From: Symsagittifera roscoffensis | Lineage: Eukaryota; Xenacoelomorpha; Acoela; Convolutidae | DNA length: 60,000 nt | Direction of reading: 5' to 3' | Assembly: GCF_963678635.1 (NCBI RefSeq) | Contig: NC_087062.1 | Coordinates: 71,517,345-71,577,344, forward strand | In this document: positions 10,687 through 21,500 of the stretch, piece after piece | Numbering within the stretch: the first letter of the stretch is position 1 | Layout of the letters: each line of letters opens with the position of its first letter | Notes under the pieces: generated by a model | What the model was told of the DNA's origin: nothing | Databases searched by the model: none | The model's input: only the letters and a program-made list of their open reading frames with translations | Made by a program: the position numbers and the translations under genes

Positions 10687-10983
10687 CTACCGGAGTAGAT
10701 TCACTCGCCAGCCTTCTGCCTCTCCCTTCCGTCCATTTACTCCCTGGTTGTCGCTCATGGTATGGTCCGTATTGACCTCCACTTCTAACAGTTCTCTTCG
10801 CTCTTCTGAGGTCTTTTGACTTCTCGTTTCAACCATTCTGCCTGAAACCGTCCCCTCTTTATCGGACCGGGTTCGCTTGATCCAATCCACAAAAGGATCG
10901 GTCATCGTTTTTCTTTGCTTTTCAGGTATGAATTTCCTAGAGCTATTACCTCGTTTTGGTATCCTTGACTTGTCTAAACTCAT
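10687..10983 (-). pseudogene. Element A Gag N-terminal fragment, out of frame with main Gag
   Basis: A 98-codon frame upstream of the main gag frame. Its internal Met at 10836 begins MVETRSQ, which matches MVSTRST at the corresponding place of element B Gag. The next conserved stretch, ESTP, is found in the frame of the main gag ORF just upstream of its first TTG. The reading frame must therefore change between about 10836 and 10690. This is most simply an inactivating indel. A programmed shift is possible but unsupported, because element B reads straight through the region. Confidence 0.6.
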
Positions 10984-12150
10984 TCTTTATTTGTCACTTT
11001 CCTATGCCTACTCTTGACTCAATTGCTAGAGACCTTATAGTTTTATTAACAATAATAATGACACAACACAATAAATTTCACCAGATTCTATTAAATAGTG
11101 ACCACGAATCCCTGTATGTTGTCAGAGTACAGTTTGTATAAAATTTATTCACAATAGCCGATTATCAGTCCAAAGATCTGGAAACTAGCACAATATGATG
11201 TTATCAGTCAATTTAAAAGATAGTGTACTCACTACCCAATCAAGCACAGTTTAGGTTGATTTAAAATAAAAAAACAAAAAAATATATATATTTGACACAA
11301 TATGAATGTATATATATAAAAAAACGTATGTGTCTTGTACTCTTAGTCGGTTGCAGTACAATAGTCGAACTTGTCTTTTAAAGAAAAAACTTTCCCTGCT
11401 TGGTGCTGCACCAAACAGACAAAACTTTGAAGGCAGTTATTTTCTCAAGTGGGCGTCTATTGCACCCACCGAGTACTGTGTTACCTATCTGCCTTCGAAC
11501 TGCCCGAGCTAGACCTACTAAAATCCTCAGGGCAGTCACTTTTCCCAAAAACGTATTATGTTTCAATCCACACCAATGAGTCACGCTCTTTTTAATTTAG
11601 ACTTAGTGTCGCGAATATCCGAGTTCGGACCTGTTTTGTGTTAGTCTGGTTCTTTTTGAGAGGCAAGTTACCAGTGCAGTCACTGATACCTAGCCTGTGT
11701 ATTAATAACCTAATACCTCTCGCTCTTTAGTCTTTCTTTCGTTTACCTAAGTCCTTAATAAAATAATACCCCTCCGGATTGGCACAAATAGGACCCTTCC
11801 GGACTGTCAGAATATAGACCCCTCCGGATTGGGACCCCTCCGAGTTAGTTAATAGTAGACCCCTCCGGATTTGGACCCCTCCGAATTAGCGACTATAAGA
11901 CCCTTCCGGATTCGGACCCCTCCGGTTTTGTGGAAAGTAGACCCCTCCGGATTCGGACCCCTCTGACTTCGGAGCCCTTAGCTCTGTTGAAGTAGCTTTT
12001 TGTAGTTTTCTTAATTTCAGCTTATACCCCTCCGGATACGTTCTGCGTTGCTATTATGCTGTTTGAATTAACTGGGAAGGGTATAGGGTCCTTTCCTAGA
12101 CCCCTCCGGATTGAAGTTAAGGCACTTATTTGACAATTCACACTAACGGT
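10984..12150 (-). other. Element A 5' leader, gag-proximal part
   Basis: Non-coding leader of element A between gag and the insertion point of element B at 12150/12151. The remainder of the same leader is at 35105-35328. The link is supported by a shared repeated motif (ACCCCTCCGGATT) found on both sides and by a primer-binding site beyond the far part. No convincing gene is seen here. Confidence 0.65.
11767..12112 (-). repeat. ACCCCTCCGGATT short repeat cluster in element A leader
   Basis: About twelve copies of ACCCCTCCGGATT and close variants (ACCCTTCCGG, ACCCCTCCGAGTT) lie at irregular 15-45 bp spacing, often in pairs, such as GGATTCGGACCCCTCCGG. In the transcript sense of element A the motif reads AATCCGGAGGGGT. 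Single copies also occur near 35274 in the displaced leader and near 35793 in the probable element A LTR. Confidence 0.85.
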
Positions 12151-12566
12151 TGTGCCAGTCGGTCATATTTGGAAGTTTGACCTTGAGAAGAGCAGAAAAT
12201 ACTTGATTTTGAAGTGAAATTTAATTTTTTGAAATTTCGAATGGAACATGTCATGCACGATTTTCTCGCGATAACTGAAAATCAGAAAAAGAAATCAGAA
12301 CAATTTTAGAACAATTGCGGGAAAGTAGTCAGATAAAAACGAGTGGGAAATTGCTATTCGCAATTTCCATCATAGTGAACAAGAGTAGAGCTGTCCTATT
12401 CGAAACAGAAACAAGCGTATTCCCACGAGTTGGATAGTCGTGTCTGGAGTTCTATTCTAAAGCTGGACCAGAGTGAACCTTCAGCGGAAAGGCGGACAAC
12501 TAGAGTGTCCCAAAGGTCCATGAGAACTCAAATTCTAGAGCATAGACTTATCCTTGTCGTACAAAC

Positions 12567-12573
12567 TATAAAA
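12567..12573 (+). promoter_or_regulatory. Candidate TATA box of element B LTR
   Basis: TATAAAA inside the 5' LTR, about 190 bp upstream of the AATAAA in the same LTR. This spacing would give a short R region. It is repeated in the 3' LTR at 34622-34628. No transcript data support it. Confidence 0.45.
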
Positions 12574-12719
12574 CATTAAACTTCTTTTAGTTATTTATTT
12601 CTTGAGTTAGTTACCAACTGGATCATTTCCCAATTCTTGAGCGTGCTGCTATGTGAGTACAAATTTAAATTCTAGAGTGTGTTTTGTAATTGTTATGTTG
12701 AGGTGAGGCGAGTTTTAGG

Positions 12720-12742
12720 TTGATCCATCTGAAATGGATCAA
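12720..12742 (+). other. Perfect hairpin upstream of LTR polyadenylation signal
   Basis: TTGATCCAT pairs with ATGGATCAA around a 5-nt loop, 14 bp before AATAAA. The probable LTR of element A has a related hairpin at 35653-35667 (TCCATC, 3-nt loop, GATGGA in either sense), with a different stem but a shared left arm. A structured RNA element in R is plausible. Confidence 0.6.
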
Positions 12743-12755
12743 AGTTCCACTGTCT

Positions 12756-12761
12756 AATAAA
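12756..12761 (+). terminator. Candidate polyadenylation signal in 5' LTR
   Basis: AATAAA in the element B LTR. The working copy would be the one in the 3' LTR at 34811-34816. Confidence 0.5.
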
Positions 12762-13060
12762 AAGTAACTTAACGGATTGTTCCAACCCGGTTTTTAACGG
12801 CGTTCATGTATTTTGGGTATTTAGAGACCTAAGTATGGGGACGTTTCTAATTCTAGAGTGGGGGGATATTTTAGTAGTAGCCTTTAAGCTGTAACGGGTC
12901 GTAGTCTCGTGTCACAAGCGAACCGAACTGGCTCCGACCGTTCTTGAGGTGGAAAAACACAAGAGATAGTGTCCCTGACCCTTGAGCCAGTGGTTATAGG
13001 GCCTATTTTTCTTGAGCCTCATGTGTGACTGTAGTAGACGAATGTTACATAGTGTTTTTA

Positions 13061-13075
13061 TGGCGCTCCTGGGTG
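13061..13075 (+). other. Element B primer-binding site
   Basis: TGGCGCTCCTGGGTG lies 11 nt after the LTR end. The same 15 nt occur on the minus strand at 35302-35316, 12 nt from the probable LTR of element A, while the flanking leader sequences differ. The complement ends in GCGCCA, as the 3' end of a tRNA with a G discriminator base would. Arg, Ser and Asp tRNAs have this, and I cannot say which one primes. Confidence 0.75.
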
Positions 13076-13542
13076 TTTACGACATCAAGACTACGGAGTC
13101 GAACCCACTTGAGACAGCTTCGGGCTGAATGCCCATTCTAGAGTACCGGCGGTACGGTTCGACAGGAACGTGCAAACCTTCCGGTTGTACCGTGATAGCT
13201 TTTTAAGAAAACTCGAGAAAATTTCCTGGTACGCTCTCCGAACGAGGCTTAGCTAACCGAGTAAAAGGGGGCAACTAGGGGGACAAAAACACGAGCAAAA
13301 AGACAAAAAGCAAAACAAAAACCAAAAAAGAATAGAAAAAGGAACAAAAACCATAAAACGAAAAAAGACAGTGACTTTGACACCAGATTAGTTGGATCAA
13401 ACCTTTATATTAATTAAATAGTATACCCATACTGTTTTACAAGTTCGATCGTTTCGATCAACCTAGCAATTTAAACCAGTAAACAGAATAAAGTGCCCGA
13501 AGTGGGGCGTTGTCAAGGGTTTTCAGATAGCTTGGAACTTAG

Positions 13543-13740
13543 CTGGACCAATAGGAGACTTGACTGGAAGAGGTGACCAGCCGAGTGGGAAAGTGGTTCA
13601 GGGACACTTGAGCTGAACCAATAGGAGACTGGACTGGAACAGGTGACCAGTCGAGTGGGAAAGTGGTTCAGGGACACTTGGCTGAACCAATAGGAGACTG
13701 GACTGGAACAGGTGACCAGTCGAGTGGGAAAGCAGCCAAG
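13543..13740 (+). repeat. Threefold tandem repeat of about 69 bp
   Basis: Three consecutive units each contain ACCAATAGGAGACT, then GGTGACCAG, CGAGTGGGAAAG and GGTTCAGGGACACTTG. The second and third are nearly identical, and the third is truncated after CGAGTGGGAAAG. Confidence 0.9.
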
Positions 13741-14574
13741 AAGGATTTGGCAATTCTCGAGTTCTCAAGTTGGGCAGAACGGGTATCGTTAGAATCCACA
13801 TTACATTATAGGAAATAAGTGTAAAATTGGATAAGCGAAATTCCCCAGTTTTGAGGAACGTTTTTACTTGAGCAGGCCTGGAAACAGGTCTACGGTTTTC
13901 TCTTGAGAGGTTTAGCACCCGGCGCTTAAAGTAATTTTTAGGCTTAAGAAGGGGGGCTAGAAAGGGGGGAGGTTAGAAGGGGGGCTGGTTAAGTTAGAGG
14001 TTGGCGGTTGTAAATTGTAAAAAGGGGGAAATTAGAGTAACTAATTAGTCGACATCGTTGACTTAGTTCCATTAGAAATTAACACGCGTTGGTAATATTA
14101 GGTGGAGATCCACAATTCAACTCGAGTTAAGACTGGTACGCTGGTTGGTTTGGTAGGGGGGACCGAATATAGACAGCTTTTGTGATACCCCATAAGATCA
14201 CTAGTGGGGGGAGGAAAACGCGTAGCAATTAGGTACCAGACATTTTTTTTTTTAGACGAAAGGTAGACATTGGTCACCTTTAAATTTTAGGTGGGCTCAT
14301 TTTTCTGTTTTTATTATTTTTCTTTCTTAAAATTTTTTGTTGCATTTTATTGAGGATTTGTGTTTGGTTTTATACGAACAGGTGATCACAAGATACCTGC
14401 GCACCTACATTGAAATAGAAACAACCAAAAAGAAGAAGGGGGTCGGCATTTGGCTTTTAAGAGAGGGTTTTTGGGAAAATTTTACTAGAGCTTGAGTGGT
14501 GGTACAAGGTACGGTGGTTCAAGAAGACCCTACAACGAGGAAGACACTCCGTGACGAGTATTGGGACAAGACCG

Positions 14575-15299
14575 AAGAAGTCTTGGGACAGAGCAGTCTT
14601 GGGACAGTGGTCTTGGGACAGGGTCTTGGGACAGTGGTCTTGGGACAGGGTCTTGGGACAGTGGTCTTGGGACAGTGGTCTTGGGACAGGGTCTTGGGAC
14701 AGGGTCTTGGGACAGTGGTCTTGGGACAGGGTCTTGGGACAGTGGTCTTGGGACAGTGGTCTTGGGACAGGGTCTTGGGACAGGGTCTTGGGACAGGGTC
14801 TTGGGACAGGGTCTTGGGACAGGGTCTTGGGACAGTGGTCTTGGGACAGGGTCTTGGGACGGGGGTCTTGGGACAGTGGTCTTGGGACAGTGGTCTTGGG
14901 ACAGGGTCTTGGGACAGTGGTCTTGGGACAGTCTTGGGACACTAGTCTTGGGACACTAGTCTTGGGACACCAGCCTTGGGACACTGGTCTTGGGACACTA
15001 CCCTTGGGACACTAGTCTTGGGACACTAGTCTTGGGATACCAGCCTTGGGACACTGGTCTTGGGACACTACCCTTGGGACACTAGTCTTGGGACAGTAGT
15101 CTTGGGACACTAGCCTTGGGACACTAGTCTTGGGACAGTAGTCTTGGGACACTGGTCTTGGGACACTACCCTTGGGACAGTAGTCTTGGGACACTAGCCT
15201 TGGGACACTAGCCTTGGGACAGTAGTCTTGGGACACTAGCCTTGGGACACTGGTCTTGGGACAGTAGTCTTGGGACAGTGGTCTTGGTACAAGGGTCTT
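14575..15299 (+). repeat. CTTGGGACAG minisatellite in element B leader
   Basis: Around fifty head-to-tail units of 12-14 bp built on CTTGGGACAG. The left half mixes GTCTTGGGACAGTG with GTCTTGGGACAGG. The right half (from about 14935) uses the variant CTTGGGACACTAG, with occasional CCTTGGGAC. This gives two homogenised sub-arrays inside a presumed RNA leader. Confidence 0.95.
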
Positions 15300-15585
15300 A
15301 GGACACTAACGGAGAGTACTGTGATAGTGACGAATAGTCTTGGGACGGTATAGAGATTGAAGTCAAATTACAACAAGTGCGTTTTAAGACAGAATAAGAC
15401 AAATCGAAATAGGTAGGGTTAAGACCAAATTAAGGAAAATTTTTCGGAGGTTTTAGAAAGAGAATTGGATAAAGTTTTTAACACGTTGTACAGAATTTGT
15501 TACCACAAAAAATATTTTTTTTACCCTTAGAATAGAATCGTGTATATAATAAAATTGTAAATAAAAGCAGTTGTAAATAGAAATA

Positions 15586-18500
15586 ATGAGGCGGAGTAGG
15601 GTACCGGTGCTCGAAAAAAGGTCAAGTGGATCAAACACGAAGTATAATTCATCGCTGCGCGGAACGACATTAACGGGCCCAAAGATAACGAAGACGAATT
15701 TTTCAGTTAACATGGTCAGCACAAGGAGTACAGCGGAGAACAGGGCGAAAGAGGGCACGGAAGGGGAGCGAGTAGACCCCACCATCGAGATTGATCTAGA
15801 GACACCCGATCAAAGTGTGGATGAAACAGGGAAGATGGCGACAGAGTCAACTCCAATGCCCAATGCAGAGGAACCAAACCAGAAACCCATAGAGTTCTCA
15901 CCGATAGATGACGCGGAAGATGCAATAGGCAACACCGAAGAAACGGTGAAAGAAGACTCTCAAGTAAAGAGGACATCTTTTACGGAAAAATTGGGAATAA
16001 TGTTCGGAATAAAAACGAAAGAAAACGTGACTGAAGAACCAAAAGCAGAAAGAGCACGAACATTTGGTACAGTGAGCACGAAAACGACAGTAACCGGCCT
16101 GTATGAGGAACAAGCTAAAGCAGAGGCTACGGCCGAAGAGAAACCCACGGCTGACCATGAAGAAACTACCATTGAACTGGGCGATTTGTTGGCGAAATTA
16201 AATCAGATCGACAAAAGACTTAAGAACAGTGAAGAAGACAGAGAGGTGATAAAAAAGGAAATAAGATACAACAAGCACGAGTATCTAGACAGTTATTTTA
16301 ACCTGGCTAAGGCAACAGAGGAGAGACTCAAGGAGATGTCAGACAAGGTAGAAGCCACCAATGAAGAACGAGAAAAGAACATCAAAACAGACATGCAACA
16401 ATTGAAGAACCGATATGATGATGTTAACAGCCAATTAGGGAGCCTGGAAAGGAGAATGGACACAATGAGCAAGAGTCAAGCCGAGAGTTCGTGTGCAATA
16501 CAGGCGAAGTTGGATGCAATCCTGAGAGGTTCTACTCCACAAGAAAGACCGGCAGTGGATCGCACGCAAGGCACCAGAGTTGACTTTGCAGAACCACAAA
16601 GGAACAAACGACAATCGACACCGTTGCCCTTAACCAGGGATGCGATAAGCATAGCACCAACAGCTGCGAAAACAATAATGAAGAATGGAACGTCGAATAC
16701 AACGACTGCTCCGGGAGATTCAACAGCTAACAGCAACACAGGACCGGATGCTATGACATGGGCCAGCACTTGGGAGATGATGAACAGGACTCTAGAGGCC
16801 TTCGCCACGAGGAACACTGACTCGAGCGACAGGAGAGAGGGAAAATCAAGAAAGACATTCAAGAAGCCAAAAGAATTCAAGGACGACTCCGATGGATGCA
16901 TTGACACTTGGGTGGAAGTGATGAGATTACATCTAGAACAAGACAACTTGAGTGACGAAAGACAAGCATGTACAGCCATACTGAGCAACTTGGAAGGAAC
17001 GGCATTAAAATGCGTGGTTGCAAAGAAGGAGGAAGAACGTGACACCGCGGACAAGATCTTCGAGATATTGCTGAATCGATTCGGGTCAGGCATGAAGGGT
17101 CACCAAGCGATGATGCGATTTGAAAAGAGAAGGCAGAGGGACAACGAGTCAATAGATCGGTTCCTAGATGACCTCGAGAGCTTGAGAAGGAGGAGTGACC
17201 CAGAGGAGTCGACAAATAGACGGAACTTTAGCATTGCCTCGAAGTTCATCGATGGGGTGAAAAGTGATGACTTAAGGACAATGTTAGCAACATACTACAC
17301 ATTGTCGAAGGACAGCGCACCCACCCCAGAAGAAATGAGAAAGAAATCAAGAGAATACATGCTGATGAAACCTAAGAAGTACTCATATTCCGAAAACAGG
17401 AACACGCAAGGGGGAAGCCAACCCCAGAGGTCATCATGGTACAAACCTAGAGATGATATGGACAAGCGCAGATCATGCGCGAACTGCGGGTCAGCGGATC
17501 ATCATGTGGCTGACTGCACAACGTACAAACAAGGCATGAAGAGCCTAGGTTATGCACCGGATGAAGAGGATATGAGCCAGATGGAGGAACACGAGTACTA
17601 TAACGGCTTAATCATCAAGATAGGCGCCAGATGCTTCTTCTGTAACCAGGAGGGGCACTTCAGAATGGATTGTCCCTTGTTCTGGGAAGCGGTCAAGGAC
17701 CAGAATCACCCCAAACATAAGTTGGCATTAGCGGCGGTGCAGAATCAGCGGAACAGACAAAACGAGTTTGAATCTAGGAACTTGGGGGCACCAAACACCG
17801 AATTGCCGACGAAGACAGTGAAAGCTGTGACACATGTTAGCGGTGCGTTAGAGTCCGCGGCCGGAAGCTCTCTAGAGATAAATTATGAGAAAGCGGCGAC
17901 GGAAGCAATTGCCAAAGTGAAACAAGATCTGGCTGCGAAAGAAATAGAGCAACGACTAAAGTTGGAGATCGAAAGACAGAATTTTAACGGAGCATTAACC
18001 GGATCGAACTCAATACCAGAGGCTAGAACGGGCTCAATGAAGACCGGGAATTGTAACACCGTGAAAATGGTGACAGGTAAACCTTTTGGAATATCGAAAA
18101 TCGGAGCAAGAATAATGTCGATAATCACAGTGGGCGGACACGAGGTAACCAGAAACTTGAGCGAGCCGAGCGACCAGACGATAATGCACATTGACGTGTA
18201 TGCAGACTACTTGAGTGGAATAAGTCCACAAACGACTTCTAGAGCGCTCAGGGCACTACTCACGAGAGGGGGCAGCAAATCGGTACGTGTTGACAATAGG
18301 TACACTGAAGCTTATGGTCCACACGAGGTCATGCTAAATATAGATGGAATCAACATCTATACCAAGACGATGATAACATGCGACGAAGACCTAATTGGAC
18401 AAATCTATGTAGGGAAAGAAGAATTGAAAGTAAGATCGATCGGACACTGTGCCATGCTTGAAGAAGATGCAATGCACATCGGGACGGAAGCAGACGTGAC

Positions 18501-21500
18501 AGGGCACGTGCTAGACATAAATGGCAAAAAGACTCAGTTGCGTGGATTACTTGACACGGGAGCAGTCTTGAGCGTCATACCAATCGAAACATGGGAAAAG
18601 ATGGGCTTTGACAAAGGTGACTTGATAGACTCGAGAATACGGCTGTCAGCTGCAAACAAAGGGGCCCTACGGGTGCTGGGCAGGACGCCGATAATAGCCC
18701 TCAATTTGGGGGAACGTAACCTGTGGATGAGCTTCATCGTGGTAGAAAACCTAGATGAATCTGACCAATTCATTTTGGGCAGAGACTTCATCAGGAATTT
18801 CGACGTAACGATTGATCTAAATAATGCAATGTTCAGGATACGGAACCCGGATAGGAGGTACGCAATCAAACCGGTAAATTTAATAATGGCGAATGAAAAC
18901 AAAGCACCGGTATTCTTGAGTAGGAGAGTGAGGTTAAAAGCTAATGAAGCGGCAATCGTAAGCTTGAGGATGAAAAATTATAATGAACTAAGTGACAACA
19001 AGCAAGTGTGTATAGTTCCAAATCCCAATAGTCAAAGCGCTGCTGTTTTAGGAAGATCATTTTCGATAACGAAGAGCGGCCTCTGCGTCAGTGTCTTGTT
19101 GAATACCCTTGATATACCGATCACGATACAGAGAGGGAGGAAGCTGGGATATGCTTTACCGGTTAAAACTCGATATGAAATAATTGAAAACTCAAAACAA
19201 AATGAAGTTGTTGATTGTCCCAACCACAGGGACAAAATTTGTATCTTGAGACGATTGCAGAGAATAAAAGATTCTTCAGGTCTTATCAAATCACTTAAGT
19301 CAGAAACGGACGATGGGCTTTCGAGCTGTTCGAACTTTCCAGAGCGACCCACACTAGATGAAATGCAAATTGATAAACCGGTTCTGCCGGAGATTGAACA
19401 TTTAAGGGGCAAACTAAAAGATGAACAGCTCGAAGCTATCAAGGACGTACTAGAGCGAAACGAGGAGGTCTTTTCAAGGCATAAGGCGGATATCGGGTGT
19501 TGTAATTTTGTTGAACATGAAATTGAACTTGAGGAAAACGCGGTACCACACAGGGAGGGGGCGAGGCGCATGACCCCACACAAATCGGACGCGTGTAGAA
19601 AAGAAATCGAAACGTTACTAGAGTATGACATGATAGAACCATCCAAGTCACCGTGGGCGTGTGGAGTAGTGATGGCCAAAAAGAAAGGCGACCAGTTAAG
19701 GTTTTGTTGTGACTTTCGATACCTGAACTCCGTCACGGTGAAGGATGCCTATCCCATACCTAGAATTGATGAGAGCCTCTCGAAGTTAGGTGATGCGAAA
19801 TTTTTTACGACTCTTGATTTAGGCTCGGCCTTTTGGCAGGTACCATTAAGGAAGCAAGACAGGGACAAGACAGGGTTCGCCTGCGAGTTGGGTCTGTTTC
19901 AATGGAAACGGATGCCGTTTGGACTCTGCAATGCAACAGCCACGTTTCAGCGGCTGATGGCACACGCGTTGATAGGCGTGAGGAAGAAGTACGGCAACCT
20001 GGTAATGTGCTATGTGGACGACGTGGTAATAGCAACGCCGACACTAGAAGACCACATCGACAGGCTTGACGAGGTGTTCGCGTGCATGAAAAGATCGGGG
20101 CTGAAGTGTAAACCATCAAAGTGCGAGATACTCAAGGACTCGATTAAATACTTGGGAAGGATGGTAGATAAGCACGGCATCAGACCTGATCCAGACGCCG
20201 TGGAAGCAGTCCTAACCTGGAAATCACCGAAGACGGAGCACCAGCTGATGAGCTTCCTGGGTTTCGCCAACTATTATAGAGAATTCATCAAGGGCTATGC
20301 GGACAAGGTATACCCGATGCAACAACTAATGAGACATAAGGGCAAGAAGTTCACGTGGAACAACGCGGCAGAAGAGTCAGTCCAGAGAATAAAGAAAGAG
20401 CTATGTGAGGCACCAGTACTGGGTATGCCGACAGAGAAGGGGATGTACGTGCTAGACACGGACGCGTCAGTAGTCGCTATTTCTGGGATTCTCCATCAAG
20501 AACAAGAATGGAATGGGAAGACATTCTTGAGACCAATAGCATACGGGAGCAAGGTCCTAAGTGACACAGAAATGAAGTACGGAGCACCGAAAGCAGAGAT
20601 GTTCGCGGTGGTCACCTTTGTCGAAAAATACAGAGCATACCTAGGCAGTGAGCCCTTCAAGCTGCGAGTCGACAACCGAGCACTAAGCTGGCTGAAAACG
20701 TACTCAATGGACCAGAGCTATATTGGGAGGTGGATAGTTCGCTTGGATGGATACAACATGATAATTGAGCACAGAACACGAGATAAACATCAAAATGCTG
20801 ACAGCTTGAGTAAGAAGACGGAGTTCTACGAGAGGCAAGAACAAAGAGAGGCGGACAGACCTGAGATCAAAGATGGCTTCTCCTTCATGGACAAAGAAAC
20901 GTACGACAGTCTTCCACTCACGAGATGGCTGGACAAATCAGGCAAACCGATTGAAGATCATCCCGAATTGCCGAAAGAAACTCTTGAAAAGACCATCTTG
21001 AAGAAAAGCAGTGGGATTCCGATAGGAATAATGCTCAAGTCCAAAATCGTGAGGGAGACACTCAAGGCAAAAGGTTATGATCTCACCCAGGTAGAGGAGG
21101 GAACGGTCCGAATAGATGAAGACTTAATGAGGTTGCTTGAGAAACTATCAGATGACAAGCCCGTGATCCAAGGGAAAGGTCAGGATGCACCGGAACAAAC
21201 CATACTTCGGAGAGAAGAAACAGTGAACAATACTGACGTCTCAAAAGGAAGCATCACTGATAGCAAGGAAGTTGTGCGATCACTAGTTGAAAAAATCCCC
21301 GACAAAATTCTGGAGCAGACAAAAGTCAGGGATAAGAAAGTAACATTCAGAGAAGAAGTTGAACACCTGGGACTAGATCAAGAGTCCGGGGAGTGGTCCA
21401 GATTCATGGAAGAAGACGAAACCGGAGAAGGGAAATTGTCCGGGGAGCGTGAAGAATGGGATGAAGACTCGGATGAGAGCAGCGAAGACCAAGACAGTCT

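Larger units (their letters stand above)
1..12150 (-). mobile_element. Element A, left part: related giant Ty3/gypsy-type element
   Basis: Minus-strand element holding, from right to left, leader, gag, pol with macrodomain-like end, and the start of the second ORF. Its 3' end lies beyond position 1. It is interrupted at 12150 by element B, and its 5' end continues at 35105. Protein similarity to element B is high in RT and integrase and lower in the Gag N-terminus and linkers, so A and B are related but distinct lineages. Confidence 0.85.
12151..13049 (+). repeat. Element B 5' LTR
   Basis: 899 bp, begins TGTGCCAGTCGG and ends GACGAATGTTACA. It is nearly identical to 34206-35104 (differences seen near 12231 and 12507). 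It contains a TATA-like box, a perfect 9-bp hairpin and an AATAAA downstream of it, the expected order of a U3-R-U5 unit. Confidence 0.95.
13050..15585 (+). other. Element B 5' leader (2.5 kb)
   Basis: Long non-coding leader between the LTR and gag. It contains the primer-binding site, a threefold 69-bp repeat, purine-rich stretches and a large CTTGGGACAG minisatellite. Open frames crossing the minisatellite exist on both strands but only because the repeat lacks stops. Confidence 0.8.

Noticed and set aside
12151-13049. Hammerhead ribozyme in the LTR
   Set aside because: I looked for a CTGATGA and GAAA core in both senses and found none in suitable arrangement.
14457-15236. Long overlapping open frames on both strands through the leader minisatellite
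   Set aside because: They consist only of repeat-encoded peptides, are open in several frames at once and reflect the lack of stops in the CTTGGGACAG unit.
14575-15299. CRISPR-like array
   Set aside because: Units of 12-14 bp are contiguous without spacers, and the context is a eukaryotic retroelement leader.
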